Positions 1 to 10,600 of a DNA stretch of 64,000 nucleotides are shown piece by piece. The stretch is from the NCBI GenBank assembly GCA_965601455.1, contig OZ271831.1:2728001-2792000 (forward strand). The letters run 5' to 3'. Origin of the DNA: JANQEU01 sp965601455 (GTDB lineage: Bacteria > Bacteroidota > Bacteroidia > Cytophagales > Cyclobacteriaceae). A program made the translations under genes and the position numbers. The notes below the pieces were generated by a model, which saw nothing but the letters and a program-made list of their open reading frames with translations, was not told the origin of the DNA and did not search any database. Every line of letters begins with the position of its first letter. The first letter of the stretch is position 1.

Positions 1-1
1 T

Positions 2-283
2 GATCAATTGGTTCTAGGGGTTTCTTTTGATAGCTCAGTGAATCCAACGGTCGGGTTATCTATTTATGGTAGATGGAATGGATATCAATCTGTATCAAGT
101 TTAGAATCAGTGATTAACTCTGATGGGGAAACTTGGTGGCACGACAAAGAATCGGAAATTGTATGGGTGAAACTTAAGGGAGGACGATGGCAGTTTTGGA
201 CCGACGATCCTAACCAGGCATCACCAACAAGTGATGAGCTACTGTACGAACCTTCTACCCTAAGAATACTCCCAGCTGAATAA
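2..283 (+). CDS. C-terminal part of an unidentified protein cut by the window edge
   Basis: The frame is open to the first bases of the window, so this is the last 93 or so residues of a longer protein. The TTG at 8 is not a convincing start because no upstream stop is visible. The fragment is rich in aromatic residues (WNGYQS, TWWHDKES, WQFWTDD) and reads like the beta-strand end of an extracellular domain. There is a distant resemblance to the C-terminal part of G8/CEMIP-like surface proteins, but it is too short to name. No T9SS sorting tail is seen. It converges on the next gene with one base between the two stop codons. Confidence 0.5.
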   Translation, partial: DQLVLGVSFDSSVNPTVGLSIYGRWNGYQSVSSLESVINSDGETWWHDKESEIVWVKLKGGRWQFWTDDPNQASPTSDELLYEPSTLRILPAE

Positions 284-284
284 G

Positions 285-1136
285 CTAGTCATTTGAAGCG
301 ATTGCGTTGGATTGAAGAATCACCTTTCTGGTGTTATCCGGGACTTCGTATAAATCAAGAATGAGAGTCATAAACTCCAGCATACGATCAGACTTATAGA
401 AAATCAATGCTTTATTTAGTGATATGAAAGCCGACTTCATATCATTCTTGTTGTATTGGTCGATAGCCACGTTGTAATAGTGTAACCCGACTAACTGATA
501 GAGGTTCACATCGTTATAAGAGCGAGTACTGAATTGATAACCTGAATGATTCAGTTCACGGTATTCGTACTCTTCCAATCTTTTTTGAATTTCCTCCGGG
601 TCATAAATAAACCCGTTGAATGGATCTGTAGATTCCAATAGATACTGTCTATCCTCTGTATCTACGATCAGATAAATATGGTACGTATTCTCAACGATTC
701 GATACGAATAACCTAAATGATCCAGGGCTAGCGCGTATAGAGCTGTTCCCGTTAAGCAGTTGTATTTTCCTTCTTCAAAAACCTGTGAAAAACTGCTAAA
801 TGATTCATATTTCTTTAAATACCTGGCATGACCACGATAGAACAAATGACGTAACATACGGTAATCCGATTTCGTCCTGGATTTCTTATTTAATAATTCG
901 TCCATGAAATCCATCATCAGCATCTTATTTCCATTCGTTTCCTGACCCTCTCCAACCAGCACTAAATAATCCACTGGTTGTAAAGCTTCTTGAGAAATAT
1001 ACTGATTGATTGCTGACCTTTCCTGCCTCTCTTTGTCATTGGACTGAGCACTGTCATCTGATATAGATACACCTACAGCACCTGGGGAAAAAGCCAAAAG
1101 AAAAACAAAAGAAATACTTATCAAATCTGCCCGCAT
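285..1136 (-). CDS. Exported transglutaminase-like cysteine protein
   Basis: The 283-residue protein starts with a likely signal peptide (about residues 1-22). The central region carries a transglutaminase-like triad in the usual order: Cys127 in YNCLTG at a helix start, His153 in NTYHIYL, and Asp171 in ESTDP. The C-terminal third (about 210-275) is helical with one or two TPR-like helix pairs. The family includes peptidases and amide-bond-modifying enzymes acting outside the cytoplasm; the substrate cannot be read from the sequence. The ATG at 1136 is the only sensible start ahead of the signal peptide. No operon partner is apparent: the next gene upstream ends about 100 bases away. Confidence 0.6.
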   Translation of the reverse strand: MRADLISISFVFLLAFSPGAVGVSISDDSAQSNDKERQERSAINQYISQEALQPVDYLVLVGEGQETNGNKMLMMDFMDELLNKKSRTKSDYRMLRHLFYRGHARYLKKYESFSSFSQVFEEGKYNCLTGTALYALALDHLGYSYRIVENTYHIYLIVDTEDRQYLLESTDPFNGFIYDPEEIQKRLEEYEYRELNHSGYQFSTRSYNDVNLYQLVGLHYYNVAIDQYNKNDMKSAFISLNKALIFYKSDRMLEFMTLILDLYEVPDNTRKVILQSNAIASND

Positions 1137-1236
1137 AACCTCTCAAACAATGTTTGATAACACTAAGTTAACAATTACGTAACATAAAAACGAGTTAACG
1201 GCAATGTTTGTTTGACTTATACAGTAAAAAATTAGA

Positions 1237-4200
1237 TTATACCTTGAATTTTCGAACCTTATCAATCAGTTCGCTGGCGATGTGACTGACCTTATCATTT
1301 AGCGATTTGTAATTCCTCATTCCACTAGACAATTGTGAAGCCGATGCCGCAACTTCCTCTGTACCAGAAGCAGTTTCCTCGGCGATGACTACTACGGTTT
1401 CTGTTATAGATCGAATTTCATCTACTGCCCTTTTCTGATTTTCAGCATCTTCCAGGATTCTATTAGATAGCTCGAGCGTACGTGTGTAAGAATCTGCTAT
1501 CTCGTTAAAGGATTGAATGCCATCAGAAGATGATGACTCTCCCTTCCTGATACTATCCCCCATTTCACTTACCAACTCAGCTGTCGTATTCGTTTTATTC
1601 TGAACATCAGTTACCAGGGTTTCAATCTCCTTAGTTGATTTCCTCGAATCCTCAGCAAGTTTCCTAATTTCCTCAGCCACAACGGCAAAACCACGTCCAG
1701 ATTCACCTGCCTGTGCAGCCTCAATTGCGGCATTTAGTGCCAATAAGTTTGTTTGACCAGCTATTTCCTTGATGATATTGAGAATCCTGTTGATTTCTCC
1801 GGAGACCCTGGTAAGGTCCTTAATTGATTCGTGTGTTTGTTCGGATAGCTGCAATGATTTTTTCATCCGTTCACTGAGCTCCTGAATTACCTTCCTTCCG
1901 TTTTCACTTAGGTCAACACCCCTTTCAGCCGCTTCATTAATTGCCGAAGCCTGGTCTCCTACCCGTTGGGACACCTGCTGAACGTTTTCAACAACTGCAG
2001 ATGATTCATCTACTTTTGTCACTTGTTGCTGCGCACCTTTACTCATTTCTGCAATAGCCGAAGCTATTTCCTCAGTAGAGACCTGCATCTCCTCGCTTCC
2101 ACCTTGCATTTCTTTTGAAGCATCATCAACCGATTGAATATCCATGATGACATCACCCAACAATTGAGAGAAACTATCAAGGGCAGTATTCAGATTAAGA
2201 GCTAACAGTTTTATTTCTCCCTCCGCAGCTTCATTGAAGCGTCCGGTAAGATCACCATCTGCCATCTTGTTAACAATTTCATTTATGATACCCATTGGGA
2301 GAACAATAGAATCGAAGAGTTGATTAATCGACTGACTTAATTGGAGCCAGGATCCAGACTTGCCATCAGTAGATATCCGCCTTGAAAAACTTCCTTCATT
2401 GACTGCAACTTTCACCACTTGATTGGTTTCGTCAACGGCAAGTTTCAAAGCTTCCTGTTGCTCTTGTAATTCTTGATTCCTCGAGATTACTTCCTCGGTA
2501 GCCTGCCTAATCTGATCTTCTAATTGTTGTTTATCCCTCCTGACTCTGCTATTTCTAGCTCGGACTAAAATGACCGCATAACTAATGATGACTGAACCAA
2601 CTAGAACCCTAAACCACCAGGTTGCCCACCAGGGAGGCAATACACGAATAACCAGATTTTTTTCTTCTTCTGACCATAACCCATCGCTATTGCTGCCTTT
2701 CAATCGAAACAAATACTCACCTGGTGAAAGATTCATATACAAGGCTTGCCTACCCTCAGCATCTGTTTGTGTCCATTCTTCATCGTAATTCTCAAGGAGG
2801 TACTCATATTTGTTCTGTCCAGGTGCCGTGAAATCCATGGATGCAAATTCAAGCGTAAAGAACTTCTCCTTATGTGTAAGCACTAATTCATCTACAGAAT
2901 TGATAGACTCTTCGATAATAACCCGGTTGTTAACAGTATCGAAGGCGTTTACATCAATTCCACCCATATTGAGGCTTGTCAGTGCCAAAGACGGAACGTA
3001 GGTATTCTTCACTACCTGCCTCGGGTGAAATCGATTAAAACCATTTAAACCTCCAAAGAAAAGAGTGCCGTCATTTAACCTGGCCGACGCCGTATAGTTA
3101 AATTCGTTCCCCTGCAGTCCGTCGTTTTTTGTGAAATGTCTTATTTCTCCAGAACCAGGCGAAAAGCTCACCAGTCCCATAGAGGTACTTATCCAAAGAA
3201 TGCCCTCCAGGTCCTGTTCAATTGCCTGGATATTAATGGCAGGAAGGTTAGAATTCACGTCATAAGCAACAAACGAGTCGCTATCCATCTCATAGGTTGC
3301 TAGTCCCTTGCTAGTCCCAACCCATATTGTCCCGTCCATGGACTCAAAAATTGAATTGATGTTGTCAGAAGGCAGTGTATTCTTTCCATCTTGCGCTCTG
3401 TACCAGATAAAGCTATCGGTTACCGGGTCATATCGATTGATCCCCCCTGCCTGTGTTCCAACCCATAGTCTTCCTTTTGAATCATTTTTGAGAACGTAAA
3501 CTGATCCGTTACTGAGCCCGGTTTCATCTTCGGATTCCCCATAAAATCGCATTTCTCCAGTCTGTCGGTCGTATCGGTCAAGACCACCAAGTAGTCCAAA
3601 CCACAAATAACCTTGAGCGTCCTCCTCAATTGACCAAACATGTTGAACCGCCAGGGAGTTAACGTCGGTTGGATCACTATTAAACCTTCGGACTTCTCCT
3701 GTAAAAGGATTAAAGCGATTGATTCCACCTAAATAGGTTCCTGCCCAAACAATTCCTTCTGGCGTTTCATACAGCGATTTTATCACATTAGTACTCAACG
3801 AGTTTGGGTTGTCCGGATCATGTTGGTAGTGGGTAAAACGTCCTGAACTAGGGTCAAAATAGTCTAATCCACCGCCATCAGTCCCAATCCAAACTCCACC
3901 CCTATTACTTGGGTAAATGGCGAGTACCGAGTTGTGAACAAGACTACTTTCAATTCCGGCTATCTTGCTTTCAGTGCGAAACCTGTGACGGGCAGAATTA
4001 TGGTAAGACAAACCTTTCTTAAACACACCGACCCACATTCCTCCGGAACGATCAAAGTAAATCGTGTAAACCTGGTTGCTAATTAGACTATTGTCAAAAA
4101 ATGGATCATTAACAATAAAGTCCCAATTTCCATCAAGGTCACGTCTTTGAACACCAAACCCATCAGTGCCAAACCACATATTTCCTTCACTATCTTCTTT

Positions 4201-5043
4201 GACTACCCTCACATTATTAATTGAATTTCCCGAGCGGCTTTCTAATAAATAGGGTTCAAATCGATCGTTGGTGCTCTCCAGGACGAAAATGCCTGCATTT
4301 TCCGTGGTCACCCAAACGCGATTGTCGTTAGCCACATAAAGACATCTCATATACGCGGATTTGTTCTCCGGAAGAAAGGGATAAGACGTAAAAACTCCTG
4401 ATTCTATGTCCATCAAATCCACGCTATGGGTTGTTGAACCTATCCAAAGCTTATCGGGTGCAGCCTGCTGAATGCCATAGATGACATTGCTGCCCAGGCT
4501 GGATGGATTATTTGGATCATGTTCGTATCTCTTAAATGTTCCATTATCAAGATTTAGTCTCGAAAGTCCCCCGGAACTTGTCCCTATCCATACTCTTTGC
4601 TTATCATCAACGAATACCTGGTTAACCTGACCCTGTCCAATAGAGGATGGATCTAAGGGATCATGAGCGAAAGACTGGAAGGTTTGAAGTCTATAATCAT
4701 AAATAGACAAACCAGCATCTGTTCCAATAAACAATAGACCATCCTCATTTTCATCGATTGATGTAATGGTATTAGAGATTAGGGTCGTATGATTCTCCTC
4801 ATCTGCAAAAAAATGGAGGAATTCGTATCCATCAAACCGGTTCAACCCATTGGAGGTACCAAACCAAATAAATCCTCTTGAATCCTGATGAATGGCATTG
4901 ATTGTCCCTTCGGAAAGACCTTCATCCGTAGAATAATGAACAAAGGGCAAGTCCATCTTCTGAGTTACACCGATAAAGGGCAGAATCAATAGTATTACAC
5001 GGAGTATTGTTACACCGTTATCATTGGGGTGATGAGCGTTCAT
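1237..5043 (-). CDS. Two-component-type propeller sensor fused to a methyl-accepting chemotaxis domain
   Basis: This 1268-residue membrane receptor has an N-terminal signal/anchor (about 12-27) and some 14 Reg_prop repeats of the form IWFGTxxGLxRFD (about 35-700) that should form periplasmic propellers. A Y_Y_Y domain follows (about 735-800), ending in PPWWATWWFR just before a single membrane helix (about 808-830). Then come a short coiled coil, two HAMP-like modules (about 875-965, with KMADGDLTGRF) and an MCP signalling hairpin. The hairpin tip, near residue 1100, carries the conserved QTNLLALNAAIEAAQAGE. In Bacteroidota the propeller plus Y_Y_Y sensor normally feeds a histidine kinase with an AraC output; here it is joined to a chemoreceptor output instead. 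A role in taxis, gliding bias or another CheA/CheW-type pathway is inferred. No che genes are in the window. Confidence 0.88.
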   Translation of the reverse strand: MNAHHPNDNGVTILRVILLILPFIGVTQKMDLPFVHYSTDEGLSEGTINAIHQDSRGFIWFGTSNGLNRFDGYEFLHFFADEENHTTLISNTITSIDENEDGLLFIGTDAGLSIYDYRLQTFQSFAHDPLDPSSIGQGQVNQVFVDDKQRVWIGTSSGGLSRLNLDNGTFKRYEHDPNNPSSLGSNVIYGIQQAAPDKLWIGSTTHSVDLMDIESGVFTSYPFLPENKSAYMRCLYVANDNRVWVTTENAGIFVLESTNDRFEPYLLESRSGNSINNVRVVKEDSEGNMWFGTDGFGVQRRDLDGNWDFIVNDPFFDNSLISNQVYTIYFDRSGGMWVGVFKKGLSYHNSARHRFRTESKIAGIESSLVHNSVLAIYPSNRGGVWIGTDGGGLDYFDPSSGRFTHYQHDPDNPNSLSTNVIKSLYETPEGIVWAGTYLGGINRFNPFTGEVRRFNSDPTDVNSLAVQHVWSIEEDAQGYLWFGLLGGLDRYDRQTGEMRFYGESEDETGLSNGSVYVLKNDSKGRLWVGTQAGGINRYDPVTDSFIWYRAQDGKNTLPSDNINSIFESMDGTIWVGTSKGLATYEMDSDSFVAYDVNSNLPAINIQAIEQDLEGILWISTSMGLVSFSPGSGEIRHFTKNDGLQGNEFNYTASARLNDGTLFFGGLNGFNRFHPRQVVKNTYVPSLALTSLNMGGIDVNAFDTVNNRVIIEESINSVDELVLTHKEKFFTLEFASMDFTAPGQNKYEYLLENYDEEWTQTDAEGRQALYMNLSPGEYLFRLKGSNSDGLWSEEEKNLVIRVLPPWWATWWFRVLVGSVIISYAVILVRARNSRVRRDKQQLEDQIRQATEEVISRNQELQEQQEALKLAVDETNQVVKVAVNEGSFSRRISTDGKSGSWLQLSQSINQLFDSIVLPMGIINEIVNKMADGDLTGRFNEAAEGEIKLLALNLNTALDSFSQLLGDVIMDIQSVDDASKEMQGGSEEMQVSTEEIASAIAEMSKGAQQQVTKVDESSAVVENVQQVSQRVGDQASAINEAAERGVDLSENGRKVIQELSERMKKSLQLSEQTHESIKDLTRVSGEINRILNIIKEIAGQTNLLALNAAIEAAQAGESGRGFAVVAEEIRKLAEDSRKSTKEIETLVTDVQNKTNTTAELVSEMGDSIRKGESSSSDGIQSFNEIADSYTRTLELSNRILEDAENQKRAVDEIRSITETVVVIAEETASGTEEVAASASQLSSGMRNYKSLNDKVSHIASELIDKVRKFKV

Positions 5044-5067
5044 ATTCTCTATTACTGGTCGAAAAAA

Positions 5068-5086
5068 AATTAACTAGATGTTAATT
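5068..5086. promoter_or_regulatory. Inverted repeat upstream of the propeller-MCP gene
   Basis: Arms AATTAAC and GTTAATT are separated by TAGAT, 25 bases upstream of the receptor start codon. The dyad is perfect over 7+7 bp. It could be an operator or an mRNA leader hairpin. No poly-T tract follows in either direction that would make it a convincing terminator. Confidence 0.35.
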
Positions 5087-5172
5087 CTATTTCGTACGAC
5101 GTTAATAAATATAGAGAAACAGGAAATTAAATTGGGTGTCAACGAAGGATATTCCGCAGTGAACGGGATGGC

Positions 5173-6177
5173 CTATTGGGAGGGGATCACGTTAATATTT
5201 AGCACCTCGGTCATGAAAATGGACGTTTCGTCTATCACTTCCTTTATCGACCCGGAGTGTAGGTCACTACATATAACATGATTTCCTGCCTCAGGGAAAG
5301 CTAACTTCTTCTTTTGCGAGGACGGTGTGCTGGTTTGCTCGTAAAAATCTTGCATGGCCTGTACCGAAACTACTGGATCTTGCTCATGCTCGTTTTTGTA
5401 ATAATAACCCATAAAGAAAGGAGCCTGCACTTCATTAAAGACATCCGGAATCATAGTTTGGTCCAATAGTGATTGCAATGCGGCTAAACCTTCAACCCGG
5501 TAAACGACCGATGCATATTTCTCTTTTTCTGTTCCGATGTTTTCGTGAATAACCCGGTATTTACCTTCCAAAGACGTAGCTATCTGTAATCCCCAGGGTC
5601 CTGTAAGTGCCTTTGCCATGGGGTTTGCTATCTTGATATTTGGCGAATACATCACCATACCATCAATCAAATCAGGAAAGTGAGCTGCGAGGTATATACT
5701 TAGTGTCCCACCAGTAGAACATGACATCAACAATACTTTTTCTCCAAGCATTCTGCCAATTGCCAGTGCTTCTACGGCAGATTCCATCATATTCTGAGGA
5801 GAAAGCTCCAAAAATGCCTCTTTCGAGGAAATTCCATGGTCATAAACTCTTGCTAGATACAGGTTCATTCCGAACTTTCTTGCAACCTCAAAATGCACAG
5901 GATTTCCCTCCATTGGACTAGCCGAAAAACCGTGGATATATACAATTGACCATGGAGTTTTTCTAATACTATCTGCCCATACTATTCTCGCCTGGTTTTC
6001 AGGTTTCAGGTATTCAACCTCTGATTCTTTTCGATCAATGATATCATCTAGTTCAGCAAGATCCGCACTGATTGTTGGAATCTCTACTTCAATAGTCTTG
6101 TAATCCACTCTTGGGCCCAGGAAAAACAGACCACCCAAAAGCAGGAAAAGGGCTAATACCACTCGAAAAATTCTCAT
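5173..6177 (-). CDS. Membrane-anchored alpha/beta hydrolase
   Basis: The 334-residue protein has an N-terminal hydrophobic anchor (about 4-21). An alpha/beta-hydrolase fold follows, with an oxyanion segment (YIHGFSASP, residues 80-88), a nucleophile elbow MSCSTGG with Ser154, an acid candidate in the EQDPVV stretch, and the catalytic His in AGNHVIC near the C-terminus. The elbow is S-x-S-x-G rather than the commoner G-x-S-x-G. A lipase/esterase-like activity in the periplasm or at the membrane is inferred. Its start overlaps the stop of the Rieske gene by 4 bases (ATGA), so the two are co-transcribed and probably translationally coupled. Confidence 0.72.
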   Translation of the reverse strand: MRIFRVVLALFLLLGGLFFLGPRVDYKTIEVEIPTISADLAELDDIIDRKESEVEYLKPENQARIVWADSIRKTPWSIVYIHGFSASPMEGNPVHFEVARKFGMNLYLARVYDHGISSKEAFLELSPQNMMESAVEALAIGRMLGEKVLLMSCSTGGTLSIYLAAHFPDLIDGMVMYSPNIKIANPMAKALTGPWGLQIATSLEGKYRVIHENIGTEKEKYASVVYRVEGLAALQSLLDQTMIPDVFNEVQAPFFMGYYYKNEHEQDPVVSVQAMQDFYEQTSTPSSQKKKLAFPEAGNHVICSDLHSGSIKEVIDETSIFMTEVLNINVIPSQ

Positions 6178-6584
6178 CCTACAGTTATAGTATTATCCAC
6201 CTGTGAAACGGAAAACTCTTTTAGGTTTTCATTTGCCGGACCTTTCAGAAATTGGCCGGTGCTATCAAATTGAGAAACATGACATGTACATGTGAACACT
6301 CCAGGAGAGTAGTTCCAGCTACGAGTACACTGTTGATGAGGACAAACACTGCTAAACGCCCTAATCTCGCCTGCAACATTTACCAACAACACATTCTCAT
6401 CGGGATGCAATAACCAGTTTCCAGGGACCAGCAGGTCATCAAAAGGAGTAGAATTTAAATCAATATCGATTGGATTCTTCAACTCCAGGTTGACCGAATC
6501 ATCCTTGCAGGAAACAAGGTTTAGAGCGACTCCACCAACGGTGGTAAGTATTAGGCTCTTTTTTATGAATTCACTCCTGTCCAT
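6174..6584 (-). CDS. Rieske [2Fe-2S] lipoprotein
   Basis: This is a 136-residue small Rieske protein. The leader MDRSEFIKKS followed by a hydrophobic stretch and the lipobox LVSC gives a predicted lipidated Cys26; the leader resembles a weak Tat-type signal. The cluster ligands are C81-x-H83 and C99-x2-H102, spaced as expected for Rieske domains. The protein lacks the membrane helix and partners of a cytochrome bc1 subunit, so a role as a small periplasmic electron carrier, or as a remnant of a dioxygenase-like ferredoxin, is more likely. It is first in a two-gene unit with the alpha/beta hydrolase. Confidence 0.82.
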   Translation of the reverse strand: MDRSEFIKKSLILTTVGGVALNLVSCKDDSVNLELKNPIDIDLNSTPFDDLLVPGNWLLHPDENVLLVNVAGEIRAFSSVCPHQQCTRSWNYSPGVFTCTCHVSQFDSTGQFLKGPANENLKEFSVSQVDNTITVG

Positions 6585-6727
6585 TTTCAGTTAAAAATGT
6601 AAGATTAACAAAGTTTATCAGGCAATCCGTTTCCTCTTAACACATTTATTGATAAATATTGAATTTAGACCCGTTGAATGACTTAATTTAGTGCTTCGTT
6701 TTACGTACTAGTAATTATTTAATTGAG

Positions 6728-7540
6728 ATGAAGAATTCATTTAAAGTGTTATTGACCTTGGTTGGGGCATTATTTTTTGTTGGTTGTGGTGGTGAGAAAG
6801 CCTCTGAATCGGAAACGGAGGAAGCTCAGCAAGCCCTGGAGTCTTTCATTCAGGAGCGTTTCGAGTATCCCATTCCAAACTCATATGAGGTAACTAACAT
6901 GCTTCAAGAAGCCAATGCTAATTTTGTGTTCAATATTACCAATGATCCTGAGAACGTTGCAAGCTATGAGACGACCTGGCAGAAGGCAATGAATCTTGGT
7001 GTTTTTGGGGCCGACTTATCTTATGCCAGCACATACAATCGTCAGGAGGAAACTATGATGTTCATGGATGCATCGAAAACTCTGATCGATGACTTGAATA
7101 TTACTACTGCCTTCAATAAGTCAATGGCTGAAAGGATAGAGAGAAATCTTGAAAACAAAGATTCACTGATTATTATAATTGGAGAGTCATTTGCTGACAC
7201 ATACAATCACCTGATGCAAAATGGTGAGGAAAAGACCTCTCTCCTGGTAATTGCAGGAAGTGTTATTGAAGGTATGCATATTACTTCACAGCTCATCATC
7301 GCAAGTGATTATAACGAAACACTGATGGAGGTTTTATCTAATCAAAAGGATGAGGTAAAGGAATTAGTCCAATTGATGGATGCTCACGCAGAAGATCAGA
7401 ACGTGAACCGGGTCCTACCTACCTTAAGATATATTGACCTCACTTTTGACCAGGTTTCAGCTGAAGCCCCTATGACACGAGGCCAGTTCAATGACCTTTA
7501 TAATAGTGTAAAAGACATGAGGGCAACCATTATAGGTTAA
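6728..7540 (+). CDS. Lipoprotein of unknown function
   Basis: A 270-residue protein with a clear lipoprotein signal (hydrophobic leader then VGCGG, lipidated Cys at about 20). The mature part is acidic, almost wholly helical and shows no motif I recognise. It resembles conserved hypothetical lipoproteins of Bacteroidota. It is divergent from the Rieske gene and followed by a good terminator, so it is probably monocistronic. Confidence 0.7.
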   Translation: MKNSFKVLLTLVGALFFVGCGGEKASESETEEAQQALESFIQERFEYPIPNSYEVTNMLQEANANFVFNITNDPENVASYETTWQKAMNLGVFGADLSYASTYNRQEETMMFMDASKTLIDDLNITTAFNKSMAERIERNLENKDSLIIIIGESFADTYNHLMQNGEEKTSLLVIAGSVIEGMHITSQLIIASDYNETLMEVLSNQKDEVKELVQLMDAHAEDQNVNRVLPTLRYIDLTFDQVSAEAPMTRGQFNDLYNSVKDMRATIIG

Positions 7541-7568
7541 ATCTCTAAGCGAAAGAATTTAGAAAAAA

Positions 7569-7591
7569 GCCTCCAAGATGGAGGCTTTTTT
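7569..7591 (+). terminator. Rho-independent terminator after the lipoprotein gene
   Basis: The stem GCCTCC / GGAGGC with loop AAGAT is followed by a run of seven T. It lies 28 bases after the lipoprotein stop. The stem contains the ATG at 7578, in frame with the next gene, which argues against that ATG as the transporter start. Confidence 0.85.
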
Positions 7592-7604
7592 TATTTTAGC
7601 CTCA

Positions 7605-10600
7605 ATGAGTGAATCCATCGTCAATGCCCTCGTCCATCTTTTTGCCATATTCGAAAGTGTAAAAGAGGATTTTGATAAAGACACTGGCGAACTGGTAGTG
7701 AAGCCGTATCTTAAAAAAACCCTTAACCAGGCATTAACAGAGGAGTATCTAAATCTTTTTTACGATTACCTATCGTTTTACAAGGAAGCCAATCTAAATC
7801 CCTCCGGAGATCATGAATTGGGTATTGACTCCACTTCCATCATCCAGATAGCTAAAATATGTAATCAAATTAATCGTGAGTTAGCCCAGGCAGAACGGAT
7901 AACAGTGTTTATCGAATTGCTTGAGTTAATACGGACGGATCAAAAAGTAAGCGAAAAAGAATCAGAGTTTGCATCACTCGTGGCAATGAACTTCAACCTT
8001 CTCCCCACGGAAGTTGAAGACATCAAAGCCTTCATTTTTGAACCAGATAGCCAAAAAATATCATTCGATCGAGGATTGGTCATTGACAACAAAATGACCG
8101 AATGGCCAGAGGAAGTTGCCTGGATGATGAGAAAGAAGAAGGCTGAAATACCTGGAACAACCCAATATCATCACCTCTACGTGGAGAATCTATTCGGCCG
8201 GATATTGGTACTGCACATTGATAGTGTGAATGAGTACCTATTTAGGTACGATGGACCTTTAAATCTGTACTTAGAAGGAAATCGTATCATTCCAGCGAAG
8301 GCTTACTTTTTCAAACCAGGCACCATACTTAAAGGACCAAATATCCAATCCATTTATGAGACACAGGTTACGAAACAGTTTCTAAAAGAGAAAACAAAAG
8401 TAACCATTGTACTCAGCGGTGAGGAGCTTGAGTTTCATTTCAAAAACTCTAAAAATGGTATTCAGAACTTTAGCTTTTCAGAAGAGTCTGGCAATCTGAT
8501 CGGAATCATGGGAGGTAGTGGAACAGGAAAATCCACCCTACTTAACCTATTGAACGGTAAAATTGAACCCACAAAAGGTCGAGTCCATATCAACGGTCAT
8601 ACTATACCCAGGGCGGGAAGAGAAGGAGTAATTGGGTATGTACCACAGGATGATTTGCTCTTTGAAGAACTGACAGTATATCAAAATCTATATTACAACG
8701 CCCGAATTTGCTTTAGTGACTTCTCCAATTCTCAGATCAAGGAAACCGTGGATAAGATTCTTGAGGATCTTGACCTAACGGAAATTGCACACTTAAAGGT
8801 TGGCGATCCACTTAATAAAACTATTTCAGGTGGGCAGAGAAAGCGATTGAATATTGCCCTGGAGTTGATGAGGGAACCCTCTGTATTGTTCGTGGATGAA
8901 CCTACTTCCGGTCTTTCGTCTACAGATTCTGAAAAGGTCATGTGGTTACTAAAAGATCAGGCCAGAAAGGGTAAACTGGTGATCGCCATTATCCACCAAC
9001 CTTCATCAGATATTTTTAAGCTGATGGATAAACTTTGGCTACTGGACAAAGGAGGTTATCCAATATACAATGGAAATCCAGTTGATGCAGTAGTCTACTT
9101 CAAAACAATGAGTACGCAGGTTAATGCTGCTGAAAGTGAATGTCCAAGATGTGGAAATGTAATACCCGAACAGATCCTTCAGATCATCGAATCGAAGGAA
9201 ATCGATGAGAATGGTAAAGCAACTCCCGAACGACGGGTTTCTCCTAAAAACTGGTATCTGAAGTATAAGGAAAACATTGAAAAGAATCTGAAGAAGGTTC
9301 GCTACAATGAGCGACTACCCGAGTCTCATTTTCGGATTCCGAACAAGTTTAGGCAGTTCATCATATTCAGTAAACGGAATGTTCTATCCAAGCTTTCTAA
9401 CAGACAGTACATTCTGATCAACTTGTTTGAGGCTCCCCTCCTTGCCCTAATACTTGGCTTTATTTCAAAGTATAGCGCTGGTGGTGATTACATATTTAGT
9501 GATAATAAAAACCTACCGGTCTTCCTATTTATGGCAATTGTTGTTGCCTTGTTCATGGGGATGTCAGTAAGTGCGGAAGAGATTTTTAAGGATCGTAAGA
9601 TTCTTGAACGGGAGTCTTTCCTGAATCTTAGTAGAATCAGTTACTTGAATAGTAAAATATTCTACCTATTCATGCTTTCCGCGTTTCAAACGTTAGTATT
9701 CGCTTTAATAGGAATCTATCTGCTTGAAATCAAAGGAATGCTCTTGTACCACTGGGTGATCCTTTTCTCCACTTCGTGTTTTGCTAATTTGGTTGGTCTA
9801 AATATTAGTTCAGCACTTAATTCGATCATTACCATCTATATTCTTATACCTTTTGTATTAGTCCCACAACTTCTTCTAGGTGGTGCTATGATTGATTTCG
9901 ATGATCTTCATGATAGTATCAGCAATCGAAAAGTTGTACCAATCATTGGCGATTTGATGGTATCACGTTGGGCTTATGAAGCCATTGCCGTAGCTCAATT
10001 CAAACACAACGACTATACCGCCCATTTTTTTGATGTGGAAATGGAAGCCAGTGAATCTTCTTTTCAGAAGGGATTCGTCATACCAAAACTGGAGGGTGTG
10101 GTAAAAACACTTTCCGAGGCAGAGGATTATGAGGACAAAAAACTGCTTTTCTCCATACTTAGAAATGAAATTGAACGATATGAAGATCGATACGATATGC
10201 CACCCTACCCCATGAGTGCTTCTATCGATCCTCTTTATTTCAGTGATGCAATTGCCACCAGAACCATGGCCTATCTCAACTCAATTGGGGATACGTTTGA
10301 TGAACGATTCGAGGAATCCCAAGGACGAAAGGATTCGATTTATTATGCACTAGTTGACGAAATGGGAAGGGAAAACTTTGTGCAGCTCAAAAAGGATAAT
10401 TACAATGAGAGTTTGTACAACATTGTAACAAATAGAACGGAAATAAACAGGTTGATTATAATTGGTGATGAACTCATCCAAAAGAAAGATCCTGTCTATA
10501 CGCGGCCATATACCAAACATGGCCGAGCGCACTTCTATGCTCCCTATAAGCAGGTAGGCAATCTAACTTTTGATACCGTAATCTTCAATATCGTGGCCAT

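Noticed and set aside
2585..3728. Several 60-100-codon open frames opposite or inside the propeller-MCP gene
   Set aside because: They are antisense or out-of-frame shadows with no protein-like composition, signal or start context. The same holds for similar short frames across the window.
7578..7604. Upstream ATG as start of the ABC transporter
   Set aside because: It lies inside the stem of a strong terminator of the preceding gene; the ATG at 7605 follows the hairpin and begins the plausible protein.
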